A stretch of DNA of 35,507 bases from Acidobacteriota bacterium (GTDB lineage Bacteria > Acidobacteriota > Terriglobia > Terriglobales > Acidobacteriaceae). Positions 14,293 to 23,148 of the stretch are shown here, one piece after another. Made by a program: the position numbers and the translations under genes. A model generated the notes under the pieces. The model saw nothing but the letters and a program-made list of their open reading frames with translations, did no database searches and was not told the origin of the DNA. Within the stretch, counting starts at the first letter, position 1. Each line of letters opens with the position of its first letter. The stretch is from NCBI GenBank assembly GCA_021780415.1, contig JAJXYW010000197.1, positions 1-35,507 on the forward strand, read 5' to 3'.

Positions 14293-15466
14293 CCAATGGG
14301 GGGTCCGCAAGCCAATGGTAGGTGTCGCCAGCGTGCTTGTATACCGCCCCGACAACATCGGCGATGTGTTCCTGTTCACCGGGGCGCTGCAACATCTCAG
14401 GCGGTTGTTCCCGGCAGCCAAGATCACGCTCGCAGTGCAGCCGGGCATTGCGGCGATGCTCGACCGGTGCCCCCACGTTGACGAGGTCCGGTCGGCGAGG
14501 TGGCTGGCCTTGTCCGTTGGCCTTCAGGAGGCTGGGATCAGGGGCTCGACCCGCCTGCGGTCCGCGGTCGAACTCGCCGAGAAAGCGTGGCGGTTGGTGG
14601 GACCGGGGTTCGACGTGGCGCTTTGTCCGGTGAAGTCACCTTCGGAGAGAATGTTGCAGGTGATGGCAGCCGTCAAGGCGAAGGTGAAGATGGGGATCGC
14701 GGGATCCGACGTCAATCTGCCGCGATCGGCAAGACTGGTGCCGCGAGGAGTATTTTCAGCGTGCCTCGATTTGAACGGCTCCGGTCCTTGGCAACATGAG
14801 CTGCAGACGACGGTGGCGTTCCTGCGCTTTCTCGGCGCGGATGTGAGCGATGTGGATGAGGTGTGGCCGCGGTTGTGGCTTTCGGAGGGGGACCGAGCCT
14901 ACCTGGCGCAGTTCGACTTGCGTCGGCCGATTATCGGGATCTGCCCCACGGCCTCGAATCGCATGAGAATATGGCCCCCGGACAAGTACGCGACCGTGGC
15001 ACGCCGAATGCCCGCTGGATCGTCGGTCGTCCTTTTCGGGGGGGGTGGGGAGCGCGAGTTCGTAGGGCGGGTGGAAGACGTGATCGCAGGTGTGCGGCCG
15101 GAACTGGTGTTGCTCAACCTGGCCGGCAAGACGTCCCTGCGCCAGTTGATGGCCGCGATCAGCGGTTGCTCCCTCCTGGTGAGTATGGAGACATCGGCTC
15201 TGCATATGGGGATCGCCGCAAGGACCCCGACGATCGGAATCGTGGGCGGTGGTCACTACGGGCGTTTCGCGCCGTGGGGCGACCCTCAGCGGGTCGAGAT
15301 CCTGACGAATAGGCTTCCCTGCTTCCACTGCAACTGGATCTGTAGCCGGGGCACGCCGGAGTGCATTGAGGGAGTGACGGTGGATCAAGTGGCGGATGCG
15401 ATGCAACGGCTGCTGGGGCAATCTCGTGCGGGTGCGGGCGGGGAGCTGGGGGGCGGGATCGAGTGA
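14285..15466 (+). CDS. Family 9 glycosyltransferase (ADP-heptose:LPS heptosyltransferase type)
   Basis: A 393-residue GT9 protein. Family marks are the N-terminal YRPDNIGDVFLFTGAL with the RxDxIGD-type motif, FPAAKITLAV, IIGICPTASNRMRIWPPDKY, LNLAGKTSLRQLMAAI and SMETSALHMGIAA with the conserved donor-site region, followed by PTIGIVGGG. GT9 enzymes such as WaaC/WaaF transfer heptose from ADP-heptose, which fits the ADP-heptose cassette upstream. Near the end, CFHCNWICSRGTPEC holds four cysteines, perhaps a metal site. The start is uncertain: GTG 14,282, ATG 14,285 or ATG 14,315 are in frame. The chosen start overlaps the methyltransferase stop by 8 bp. The stop overlaps the next ATG (TGATG). 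Confidence 0.9.
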   Translation: MGDQWGVRKPMVGVASVLVYRPDNIGDVFLFTGALQHLRRLFPAAKITLAVQPGIAAMLDRCPHVDEVRSARWLALSVGLQEAGIRGSTRLRSAVELAEKAWRLVGPGFDVALCPVKSPSERMLQVMAAVKAKVKMGIAGSDVNLPRSARLVPRGVFSACLDLNGSGPWQHELQTTVAFLRFLGADVSDVDEVWPRLWLSEGDRAYLAQFDLRRPIIGICPTASNRMRIWPPDKYATVARRMPAGSSVVLFGGGGEREFVGRVEDVIAGVRPELVLLNLAGKTSLRQLMAAISGCSLLVSMETSALHMGIAARTPTIGIVGGGHYGRFAPWGDPQRVEILTNRLPCFHCNWICSRGTPECIEGVTVDQVADAMQRLLGQSRAGAGGELGGGIE

Positions 15467-16386
15467 TGCGCGAACAGATGCTGCCGGCAGCGAGGAGTGA
15501 TGCCGCTGGTTGGCCATGGCATGACGATACCAGGGCCCGAATACCCATCACGACTGTCAATAGCATCCCGTGGCCGCAGATCAGCATCGTGACGCCGTCG
15601 TTCAACCAGGGCCCGTTTCTGGAGGAGACGATCCGCTCGGTGCTGCTGCAGGGCTATCCGAACCTCGAGTACATCATCATCGACGGCGGCAGCACCGACA
15701 ACAGCGTGGAGATCATCAGGAAGTACGAGCCCTGGCTGACCTATTGGGTCAGCGAGAAGGACCGTGGCCAGGCTCACGCGATCAAGAGGGGCTTCGAACG
15801 GGCCCAAGGGGACGTACTGGGCTGGCTCAACTCCGACGATCTGATCCTACCGGGCGCGCTGGCCGTGGTCGGGCGGGCGTTTCATAAGCATCCTGGGAGT
15901 GAAGTGGTTTATGGCAACAGATTGATCCTGAACTCGGACGGCACTGTGGTCGGCCAACAGTTCCCGCCTTCTCCGATCCTCCGTGCGAGCTGGGCGCTCG
16001 GCCAGCCTCTGGGGCAGGAGTCAACCTTTTGGCGACGTGACGCGTACCTTGCCGCCGGCGGGATGGACGAAAGTCTCTTCTTCGCCATGGACTACGATCT
16101 CTTTTACAGGCTCTTTCTTCGTGGCAGGTTCCGCAAGGTTAGGCGGTTCCTTGGATGTATCAGGGAACACGAGGGGACCAAGAGCGCACGGTCGCAGGAC
16201 ATTAGGAACGAGGAGTTTGGCAGGGTGAAGCTACGCTATGGCATCAAAGAACCGGCGCCCACAACGTCGTGGTTTGTAACACAAGGCTGCCGGTGGCTTT
16301 CGCGACGGGAGCGGCTCATGGTCACTGTGGCATGGCGCGGCCAAGCAGAGCGCCAGCCCAGCTCGGCCTGGAACGAGTTGGAATAG
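15466..16386 (+). CDS. Family 2 glycosyltransferase
   Basis: A 306-residue inverting GT-A enzyme. The donor-binding start ISIVTPSFNQGPFLEETIRSV is followed by YIIIDGGSTDNSVEI, the metal/nucleotide motif GWLNSDDLILPG and the acceptor-side WALGQPLGQESTFWRRD. About 38 residues precede the catalytic domain (MREQMLPAARSD...), so an internal start is possible, but the TGATG overlap with the GT9 stop favours 15,466. No membrane segment is seen. The enzyme probably adds one sugar to the lipid-linked chain at the cytosolic face. Sugar specificity cannot be read from the sequence. Confidence 0.9.
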   Translation: MREQMLPAARSDAAGWPWHDDTRARIPITTVNSIPWPQISIVTPSFNQGPFLEETIRSVLLQGYPNLEYIIIDGGSTDNSVEIIRKYEPWLTYWVSEKDRGQAHAIKRGFERAQGDVLGWLNSDDLILPGALAVVGRAFHKHPGSEVVYGNRLILNSDGTVVGQQFPPSPILRASWALGQPLGQESTFWRRDAYLAAGGMDESLFFAMDYDLFYRLFLRGRFRKVRRFLGCIREHEGTKSARSQDIRNEEFGRVKLRYGIKEPAPTTSWFVTQGCRWLSRRERLMVTVAWRGQAERQPSSAWNELE

Positions 16387-16391
16387 GGGCC

Positions 16392-17348
16392 ATGGCAACG
16401 GCCCACAGTTCCCGGGGTGGTGGTTGCCCTAGCTGGGGGGGGGCTCTGGTCCGGGTCGAGCGTTGCCCGCTCTGTGCCGCAGCGGGCGGACGCCCGGTGG
16501 CAGCACGTCGCGATGGGCTGCGAATCCGAGAATGCAGCTCGTGTGGATTGGCGTTCGTGGACCCGAAGCCCTCGCCAGATGCCATCGCAGCCTACTATGA
16601 TTCAGCATACTTCACCGGCGGCAAGGACTTTCATCGGGGTCATGACTATATCGCCGGTTCTTCGCAGACTTACCAGGAAGAAACGGCCACGGGCTTCCGT
16701 GAGCTCGCCAAGAGTGTTGAACTCGCGGGGAAGAGTGTTCTTGAGGTTGGTTGTGGGGCAGGGGCCTTGCTGGCCCTGGCGAGGAAGCATGGCGCGGGGT
16801 CGGTCAAGGGCTATGACCTGTCCAGGGCGGCCACTGAATTCGGCAAGGCCCAGTTCGGACTTGATCTGGTCTGTGGGCGGGTCGAGGATGGTGTGGGCGA
16901 AGCTCGAGCTTACGATGTAGTGGTGATGATCGACGTGATCGAGCACTTCTACGACCTACGCAAGGCTATGGAGGTCATCAGGGCCGTCCTGCGGGACGAA
17001 GGTACGGTTTATTTCGTTACGCCCAATTGGTGGGGATATCACTACGCAGGGGCGAAATGGATAGGGTTGGAAAAGGACTTTGAACACCTCCAGTATTTCA
17101 GCGAGCAATCAGTGGACCGCCTTGCGGCGGCCTTTGGCCTGAGGAAGGTGTCTGTCCGCACAGAGGGGGCGCCCATCGCGCTGTGGCAATACCAAGTCGG
17201 TGCGGGAAGCAGCAAGAGGTGGCGACGGCTCCTCGCGGAGCCGCCCACCGCCCTGCGGAACGGCTGCTCGAAGCTCCGTTTTGGAATTGCGAACGCGTTG
17301 CATGGCCATCAACTCGGCCACAACCTCCATTGCGTTCTCCGCGCATAG
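16392..17348 (+). CDS. Class I SAM-dependent methyltransferase with zinc ribbon (second copy type)
   Basis: A 318-residue methyltransferase: the ribbon CPLCAAAGG ... CSSCGLAFVDP, YYDSAYFTGG, SAM motif I VLEVGCGAGALLALARKHG, then YDVVVMIDVIEHFYDL and YFVTPNWWGYHY. It resembles the enzyme at 13,468 in layout but not closely in sequence, so a second methylation site is likely. I took ATG 16,392, because the longer open frame from 16,269 overlaps the GT2 gene heavily and its extra residues look non-coding. It begins 5 bp after the GT2 stop. The substrate is presumably a sugar of the glycan assembled here, but this is inferred from context. Confidence 0.87.
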   Translation: MATAHSSRGGGCPSWGGALVRVERCPLCAAAGGRPVAARRDGLRIRECSSCGLAFVDPKPSPDAIAAYYDSAYFTGGKDFHRGHDYIAGSSQTYQEETATGFRELAKSVELAGKSVLEVGCGAGALLALARKHGAGSVKGYDLSRAATEFGKAQFGLDLVCGRVEDGVGEARAYDVVVMIDVIEHFYDLRKAMEVIRAVLRDEGTVYFVTPNWWGYHYAGAKWIGLEKDFEHLQYFSEQSVDRLAAAFGLRKVSVRTEGAPIALWQYQVGAGSSKRWRRLLAEPPTALRNGCSKLRFGIANALHGHQLGHNLHCVLRA

Positions 17349-17439
17349 CTTGGGATCTACGGTAGCCGTCGGCCGGGGTTGGCGCATGCCTTCGAGCCAT
17401 TCCGGCGTTGGCGTGTCGCCTTTGGCAACGGCAGCGAAA

Positions 17440-18687
17440 ATGAAACGTCGAGTCCTGTACATTCAATACACGAACCCTGGGGGATATCCGCCATTGGAGC
17501 ACAGCTCGCGGATCCTGGCCGAGCGGGGCTGGGAGGTTCGATTCCTCGGAGTCGGGGCTTTGGGGGGGGCGGATGTGCTGGAGTTCCCACCGCACCCGTC
17601 AATCGAGGTTCGGAAATGGCGGTACTGTCCCCCGGGGACGCGGCAGAAGCTCCACTTTCTGGCCTATGGTCTGTGGGCGCTGTGGACGACGCTCACCTGG
17701 CGCCCCGATTGGGTCTACGCGTCGGACCCGATGTCGTGCCCAGCTGCGTTGGCGCTCAGCTTCGTGCCGGGGGTGCGGCTCCTCTACCACGAGCATGACA
17801 GCCCGGAACCTGCCTCAGGTGCCGGGGGCCGGCATGCCAGCGACCATGCCTGGGCGAGGGACGGAGACCACGCAGGCCGGGGCGGGGTCGAGGGTGGGCC
17901 AGAGGTTTCGCGATTCTGGCGCTTCGTCCTCTGGAGCAGGACGCGAGTGGCTCGCCGCGCCGATCTCTGCGTGCTGCCGAATGAGGAGCGAGTCGCGGCG
18001 TTCCGAACGAGTACTGCAACTACAAGGGAGGTCGAGTGCGTCTGGAACTGCCCGGCACGAAACGACGCCCTGGAGGCTCGACCAGGGCGAGGGCCTCAAT
18101 CGCTTCGGCTCTTCTACCACGGTTCGATCGTGCCGCGGAGGCAACTGGTCGCCGTCATCGAAGGGATGGCACGGGCTGGGGTGCCGTCCGAGCTCTCCGT
18201 TGCGGGATACGAAACGAGTGGCAGCACGGGGCACCTCGAGCAACTCAACACTGAGGCCGAGCGGCGCGGGTTGGCCGCGCGGCTGCGCTTGCTTGGGCCG
18301 ATCCAACGGTGCCGGTTGATCGGACTCTGCGCCGAGGCGGACGCGGGCCTTGCGCTCATGCCGATGCGCTGCCTCGACCTGAACGAACGCGCCATGGTCG
18401 GCGCGTCCAACAAGTCCTTCGATTATCTAGCTGCCGGCGTTGCGCTGCTGGTGTCGGACCTCCCCCCTTGGCGCGGGACCTTCGTGGGGCCTGGCTACGG
18501 TCTTGCTTGCGACCCTGACGACCCCGAAAGTGTCGCCGCTGCGCTTCGTTGGTTCGCCGAGCACCCGGAAGAGACACGTGACATGGGCGAGCGCGGCCGG
18601 CAGAGGATCCTGGCCGAGTGGAACTACGAGGCCGAGTTCGGGCCGGTCCTCGCCAGGCTCGAGGGCGGCCGGCGGAGCGGTCGGTGA
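17440..18687 (+). CDS. Family 4 glycosyltransferase with an in-frame low-complexity insert
   Basis: A 415-residue GT-B enzyme. The N-terminal domain starts VLYIQYTNPGGYPPLEHSS and contains DWVYASDPMSCPAAL and YHEHDSPEP. The C-terminal domain has LRLFYHGSIVPRRQL, LRLLGPIQR, NKSFDYLAAGVALLVSDLPP and YGLACDPDDPESVA. Between about 17,800 and 17,910 the protein gains some 35 Gly/Arg/His/Ala-rich residues (GAGGRHASDHAWARDGDHAG) that interrupt the expected HD-to-FWRFVLW stretch and look inserted. The ATG at 17,440 gives the family-like N-terminus; the open frame extends to 17,200 but reads antisense-like. There is a 91-bp gap after the methyltransferase. The stop overlaps the next gene (GTGA). Confidence 0.85.
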   Translation: MKRRVLYIQYTNPGGYPPLEHSSRILAERGWEVRFLGVGALGGADVLEFPPHPSIEVRKWRYCPPGTRQKLHFLAYGLWALWTTLTWRPDWVYASDPMSCPAALALSFVPGVRLLYHEHDSPEPASGAGGRHASDHAWARDGDHAGRGGVEGGPEVSRFWRFVLWSRTRVARRADLCVLPNEERVAAFRTSTATTREVECVWNCPARNDALEARPGRGPQSLRLFYHGSIVPRRQLVAVIEGMARAGVPSELSVAGYETSGSTGHLEQLNTEAERRGLAARLRLLGPIQRCRLIGLCAEADAGLALMPMRCLDLNERAMVGASNKSFDYLAAGVALLVSDLPPWRGTFVGPGYGLACDPDDPESVAAALRWFAEHPEETRDMGERGRQRILAEWNYEAEFGPVLARLEGGRRSGR

Positions 18688-19826
18688 GGATCGCCGTCGC
18701 GGCCTCCGGTCGCTTCCACGTCCTCGACCTCGCGCGGGAGTTGGCGGCCCTGGGCCATGACGTGGCGTTCTACTCGTACGTCCCGCGGTCCGGGGCGTCA
18801 CGTTTCGGCCTGCCGGCCGTCTGCCATCGCGCGTTGCTGCCTGCGATGGCGCCGTGGCTGGCCGCGCAGCGCCTCGCACGCGGTCGTCAACGGGAGGCGT
18901 GGGACCGGCGCGTGCTTGAACGGCTGGACGCGCTCATCGCCGCCAGACTCCAGCCGTGCGACGTCTTCATCGGCATGTCGGGGCTGTGCGTGGAGTCGGC
19001 GCGAACGGCCAGGGAGAAGTACGGCGCGAGGGTGTTCATCGAACGAGGCAGCCGGCACATTCTGTCGCAGAAGCAGATCCTGGACGACATGGCGATCGTG
19101 GCGCCACAGAGCAGCACCGTGCCCAACTACGCCGTGGAGCGCGAGTTGGCGTCGTACAGGTTGGCCGACGTGGTGGTGGTGCCGTCCCAGCACGTCATCG
19201 AAAGCTTCTTGGAGCAAAAGTTTCCAGAGGAGCGGCTGTTCAAGAACCGCTACGGTGTGGACCTGAAGATGTTCCAGCCCACGCCCGCGCCACCTGCCGA
19301 GAAGCCGGTGATCCTGCACGTCGGTACCTGGTCGATGCAAAAGGGGTGCGATCTCCTCGTCGCAGCGCTGCAGCGGCACCGACTGGACGCCACCCTTGTT
19401 CACGTGGGATCCATCGGGGACGCCCCCGTGCCCAGGACTCCGTTCTTCGTCCATCACGATCCGGTTCCCCAGTGGCGGCTGCCGGAGTTCTACGGCCGGG
19501 CCCACGCGCTCGTATTGGCTTCGCGCCAGGAAGGCATGGGCCTGGTCCTCGCTCAAGCATTGGCGTGCGGGGCCCCGATCGTGTGCACCGATCGTACCGG
19601 CGGCGACGATCTCAAGCCCTGCGTGCTTGACCGTGCGGCGATCACCGTCGTCGGGGTCGGCGAGATTGAGTCGTTGGCCCGAGCGCTTCGGGATGCCATC
19701 GACTGGAGCCGCGCGATGTTCCCACCCGGTGCGGTTCGGGACCTGTTGGGCGCCGGGCGGCACGCGCTGTCCTGGCGGACCTATGGGGAAAGGTACAACC
19801 TCGAGCTTTTGAAGTGCGCAACATGA
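18684..19826 (+). CDS. Family 4 glycosyltransferase
   Basis: A 380-residue GT4. Marks are the start VRIAVAASGRFHVLDLAREL, VFIGMSGLCVESA, FIERGSRHILSQ, VVVPSQHVIESF, KNRYGVDLKMFQP, VILHVGTWSMQKGCDLLV and ASRQEGMGLVLAQALACG with the donor-site acidic motif. The GTG at 18,684 overlaps the preceding stop (GTGA), and the next gene overlaps its stop (ATGA), so it lies within a translationally coupled run. The longer open frame back to 18,618 is rejected for this reason. The domain set is complete; the sugar donor is unknown. Confidence 0.88.
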   Translation: MRIAVAASGRFHVLDLARELAALGHDVAFYSYVPRSGASRFGLPAVCHRALLPAMAPWLAAQRLARGRQREAWDRRVLERLDALIAARLQPCDVFIGMSGLCVESARTAREKYGARVFIERGSRHILSQKQILDDMAIVAPQSSTVPNYAVERELASYRLADVVVVPSQHVIESFLEQKFPEERLFKNRYGVDLKMFQPTPAPPAEKPVILHVGTWSMQKGCDLLVAALQRHRLDATLVHVGSIGDAPVPRTPFFVHHDPVPQWRLPEFYGRAHALVLASRQEGMGLVLAQALACGAPIVCTDRTGGDDLKPCVLDRAAITVVGVGEIESLARALRDAIDWSRAMFPPGAVRDLLGAGRHALSWRTYGERYNLELLKCAT

Positions 19827-21010
19827 GCAACGCCGTCAAGCTCGCAGTCTTCGCGACGCATCCCGTGCAGTACCACACGGCCCTTTGGCGGTCGCTTGCG
19901 GCTGTAGCCGGGCTGGAGATCCATGTCCATTACTTTAGCGACCACAGCGTGCGCGGCGGGGTGGATCCAGGCTTTGGGGTGCCAGTGGCGTGGGACGTGC
20001 CGCTGCTCAACGGCTATGAGCACACGTTCCTCAGCCGCCACGCCGACATCTCAAAGGCGTGGGGTGTAGGGCTGCGAGGAGCAAGAGAGGTCCTCGCGCA
20101 GGGCGGCTCTGATTGGGTGTTGCTCCAGGGGTATACGCACCGCTTTGAGCGTCAGGTGCTGCGGGCGGCCAAGAGCCTTGGCCTGAACGTTCTGCTCAGG
20201 GGAGAGCTGTCCAGCGTACCCCGGGGTGGTCGCCTGAGGGCGCGGGTGAGGGCCGCATACGTCTCCTGGTTCTTTGCCCACGTGGATATGTTCTGCGCCA
20301 TCGGACAGATGGCCAAGCAGGATCTTGAGGCCTTCGGTGTGGCGCCCGAGCGGATCGTCTTCTCGCCCTACCATGTGGACTCGGCGCTCTTCGAGGCACT
20401 GGCCAGCCGGTTCGATGGGCCGACCTCCCGAGCCAAACTGGGCCTTGACCCTGGGCGATTCGTGCTGCTGTTCTCGGGGAAGTTGATCCCGCGCAAAGAG
20501 CCGCTCTTGCTCATCGATGCGCTCGAGAAGGTAAGAGGGCTTGGCGATGTCGAGCTGCTCGTGCTTGGCGATGGGGCGCTGCGCGAGGAGGTATTGTCGC
20601 GCGGCAGGCGAGTGCTCGGGGACCGCTTCCACGCGGCTGGGTTCGTCAACCAGTCCGAGTTGGGGCCTTACTTCGCCGCGGCTGATGCGCTTGTGCTGCC
20701 CTCGAGCTATGAGACGTGGGGGTTGGTCGTCAATGAGGCGATGTATTTCGGCCTGCCCTCGATCGTGAGCGACCGCGTGGGGTGCCGTCCGGATCTCGTG
20801 CGTCCGGGCGAGACCGGGTTCGTCTTCCGGAGCGGGGATGCGCCTGGACTGACCCGGGCGATCCAACAGATGCTGGACGATCGCAACCAGACCCGGGAGA
20901 TGGGACAGCGGGCGCGAGCGCTGGTTCGCAGCTATTCGACCGAGGCCGCGAGGGACGGCATCTTGCGAGCGACCGGTTTCAACGGTGACGGGGCCGCCGA
21001 TCCGGCATGA
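19823..21010 (+). CDS. Family 4 glycosyltransferase
   Basis: A 395-residue GT4. The N-terminus LAVFATHPVQYHTALWRSLA is of the type that begins many surface-glycan transferases. It is followed by LLQGYTHRFERQVLRAAK, LLRGELSSVP, FCAIGQMAKQDLEAFGV and SPYHVDSALF. The C-terminal domain has VLLFSGKLIPRKEPLLLIDA, LVLGDGALREEV, ADALVLPSSYETWGLVVNEA and GRPDL-like CRPDLVRPGETGFVF. Start 19,823 is set by the ATGA overlap with the preceding gene; a GTG nine bases earlier is possible. The stop overlaps the next start (ATGA). No damage is evident. Confidence 0.9.
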   Translation: MSNAVKLAVFATHPVQYHTALWRSLAAVAGLEIHVHYFSDHSVRGGVDPGFGVPVAWDVPLLNGYEHTFLSRHADISKAWGVGLRGAREVLAQGGSDWVLLQGYTHRFERQVLRAAKSLGLNVLLRGELSSVPRGGRLRARVRAAYVSWFFAHVDMFCAIGQMAKQDLEAFGVAPERIVFSPYHVDSALFEALASRFDGPTSRAKLGLDPGRFVLLFSGKLIPRKEPLLLIDALEKVRGLGDVELLVLGDGALREEVLSRGRRVLGDRFHAAGFVNQSELGPYFAAADALVLPSSYETWGLVVNEAMYFGLPSIVSDRVGCRPDLVRPGETGFVFRSGDAPGLTRAIQQMLDDRNQTREMGQRARALVRSYSTEAARDGILRATGFNGDGAADPA

Positions 21011-22020
21011 AGCTGCTCGTTGTCGGGAACCCCGGGCGGGAGCACGTCGGCTCGCACCTGATCGATGCGGCGCAGGAGCTGGGGCTCGACGCGGAGCTTG
21101 CGGACACGCGCCGGGCGGCCGGGCGCTTCGCGTGGCAACGGAGACTGTGCTGGCACCTACTCGGCCGCCGCCCTGCGGCGCTGGGCGCCTTCAACCGCGA
21201 GCTGATCGAGACGTGGCGGCGGTTCCGACCCGATGTGATCCTGGCCACCGGGATCGCGCCGCTGCAGGCGGCGACTCTGCGCGGCCTCAAGAAGGCAGGC
21301 GTGACGCTGGTCAACTACTTGACGGACGACCCGTGGAACCGCGCCAACAGCGCCAGGCACTTCTGGGCGGCGCTGCCACTGTTCGACGCCGTGTTCTCTC
21401 CGCGGCGGGCCGCGACCCCCGACCTTGAACGACTGGGGTGCCCGAGAGTGGAGTACTTACCGTTCGCCTACAACCCGTGCGCCCACTTCGTGGAACGGCC
21501 ACCATCGCCGGAACTGGCGGAGCGTTACCGTTGCGACCTCCTGATCATCGGCGGCGCCGATCGCGACCGGATACCCCTGGCCGAAGGCGCCGTGGCGGCC
21601 GGCCTGGACGTCCACCTCTACGGCGGATACTGGGACCGCGTGCCGGCGCTGCGGTCGTCCTGGAAGGGCTTCATCTACGGGCAGGAGATGCGCTGGGCCG
21701 TCAGCGCGGCCACGGCCAACCTGGTGATGGGGCGCAAGGCCAACCGCGATGGGCACGCGATGCGAAGCTACGAGGTCCCCGCGATGGGCGGCGCGATGGT
21801 GGTGGAGGATACCGAGGATCACCGAGCACTCTTCGGTCGAAGCGGCGACGCGGTCCTTTACTATCGAACGACAGAGGAGATGGTTGATGCGGTTGACCGA
21901 CTGCGGAGCGACCCAGGGCAGGCCGACGCCATGGCCGGCGCAGCGAAAGACTGCGTGACGCGGCGCCCGAACGCCTACGCCCATCGGCTTGGTGCCATGT
22001 TGGAATCGGCGATCCCGTGA
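21007..22020 (+). CDS. CgeB-like glycosyltransferase (Glyco_trans_1_2 type)
   Basis: A 337-residue protein beginning KLLVVGNPGREHVGSHLIDA, with VNYLTDDPWNRAN, VFSPRRAATPDL and VEYLPFAYNP in the first half. The second half has CDLLIIGGADRDRIPLAEGA, VHLYGGYWDRV, then NLVMGRKANRDGHAMRSYEV, PAMGGAMVVEDTEDH and AVLYYRTTEEMVDA, the pattern of the CgeB/spore-maturation-type GT-B family. It overlaps the previous stop by ATGA and the following gene by GTGA. It probably transfers a sugar to the growing glycan; donor and acceptor are unknown. Confidence 0.85.
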   Translation: MKLLVVGNPGREHVGSHLIDAAQELGLDAELADTRRAAGRFAWQRRLCWHLLGRRPAALGAFNRELIETWRRFRPDVILATGIAPLQAATLRGLKKAGVTLVNYLTDDPWNRANSARHFWAALPLFDAVFSPRRAATPDLERLGCPRVEYLPFAYNPCAHFVERPPSPELAERYRCDLLIIGGADRDRIPLAEGAVAAGLDVHLYGGYWDRVPALRSSWKGFIYGQEMRWAVSAATANLVMGRKANRDGHAMRSYEVPAMGGAMVVEDTEDHRALFGRSGDAVLYYRTTEEMVDAVDRLRSDPGQADAMAGAAKDCVTRRPNAYAHRLGAMLESAIP

Positions 22021-23148
22021 GCTTGCGAATCGGGTTCGTCAGAGACCAACCCCCGTTCAGCCCGACTGCAAGGAGGGTCACCTCGTCCGTGCAACAACCG
22101 AGCCTTAATCCTTGGCCGCCGAGCGGCGGAGGTGTGGTGGTGCAGCCATGCGCAGGTGGTCAGGTTTTCGGGTGCCGGCGGGAGCTGGGGCCCGATCGTG
22201 GGACCGCCTTGCAGGGCGACCCGCCGGCGCCTTGCCGGCAGGTTTCCCCGCCTGCTGCCATCGCTGCAGTACCTCATTGGCGAACGCCGAGTCGACGTCA
22301 TCGAGTTCCCGGAAGGGTGGGGCGCTCGATTGCCAATCGCGTGGGCCCGGCGCAACGGCGTTCGAGTCGTTCTCCAGTGCCACACCAGCCAGCACGTGCG
22401 CTACTTCTTCAACGCCGAGCACCGGCCGCTCCTCGGCCTGAGGTACGGGCTGCGGGCGCGCTACATCCGCCACAACCTGCTTGCAGCCGATGCCGTCCTC
22501 GCGTGCAGTCACGACATTGCGCTCCTCACCGCGGACTACTCCAAGGTCCATCCGGATCGCTTCGAGGTGATCCCTCACGCGTTCTCCCGCGAGGCCCAAC
22601 CAGGCCTGCAGGTAGTCTCTTCGGGTGAGGACGATGGGTACTTTCTAGTGGTTGGCAACTTCGAGTACCTGAACGGCCATGACCTCCTGCGCTGTGCGTA
22701 CGAGCGGCATAGGGCTCAGGGCGGGAACAGAACGGTCCGTTGGGCGGGGCCAGTGGCAGCGCCGCCGGCGCACAGCGTGCCAGAGGGGCTTTGTTTTCTC
22801 GGGCTAGTCCCGAAAGAGAAGCTGGCTCATGTAGGTCTTCGCGCGACAGCCGTTGCCATTGCATCGAGGTTGGAGCCGTTCTCAGTGGTTGCTGGCGAAG
22901 CAATACTCAACGGCTGTCCGTTGGTGCTGTCGAGGCGGGCCGGGTGGCGCGATCTCCCGTGGCGATCCCAGGCGGCTCTGCTGGCGGGACCGCTGGATAC
23001 GGACAGGTTTGCTCGGGCGCTGCGGTTGGTGGAAGATCCGGATACTCGCGAGCGCCTCGAGGCGGGTGCCAAAGGGGCGGCCGCCTTTTTGACCTTGGAG
23101 GAGCTGGTGTTGCGCACATTCGACCTCTACCAGGGATTGGTCCCTTGA
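22017..23148 (+). pseudogene. Family 4 glycosyltransferase interrupted by two frameshifts
   Basis: The gene opens in one frame with a GTG overlapping the previous stop: SLRIGFVRDQPPFSPTARR. It then continues in a second frame as GHLVRATTE (22,076-22,102) and in a third frame from about 22,102: ALILGRRAAEVWWCSHAQVV and onward to the TGA at 23,146-23,148. Both jumps are of the same sign, as from two single-base deletions about 28 bp apart. The rest is intact: IEFPEGWGARLPIAWARRNG, VLQCHTSQHVRYFF, VIPHAFSREA, YFLVVGNFEYLNGHDLL, FLGLVPKEKLAHV and RLEPFSVVAGEAILNGCPLV. The largest single open frame is 22,132-23,148. Either the gene is recently inactivated or the assembly has errors here. The stop overlaps the following TTG (TTGA). 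Confidence 0.75.

Noticed and set aside
16269..16391. Longer N-terminus of the second methyltransferase from 16,269
   Set aside because: It would overlap the GT2 coding sequence by more than 110 bp, and the added residues do not resemble the zinc-ribbon family start.
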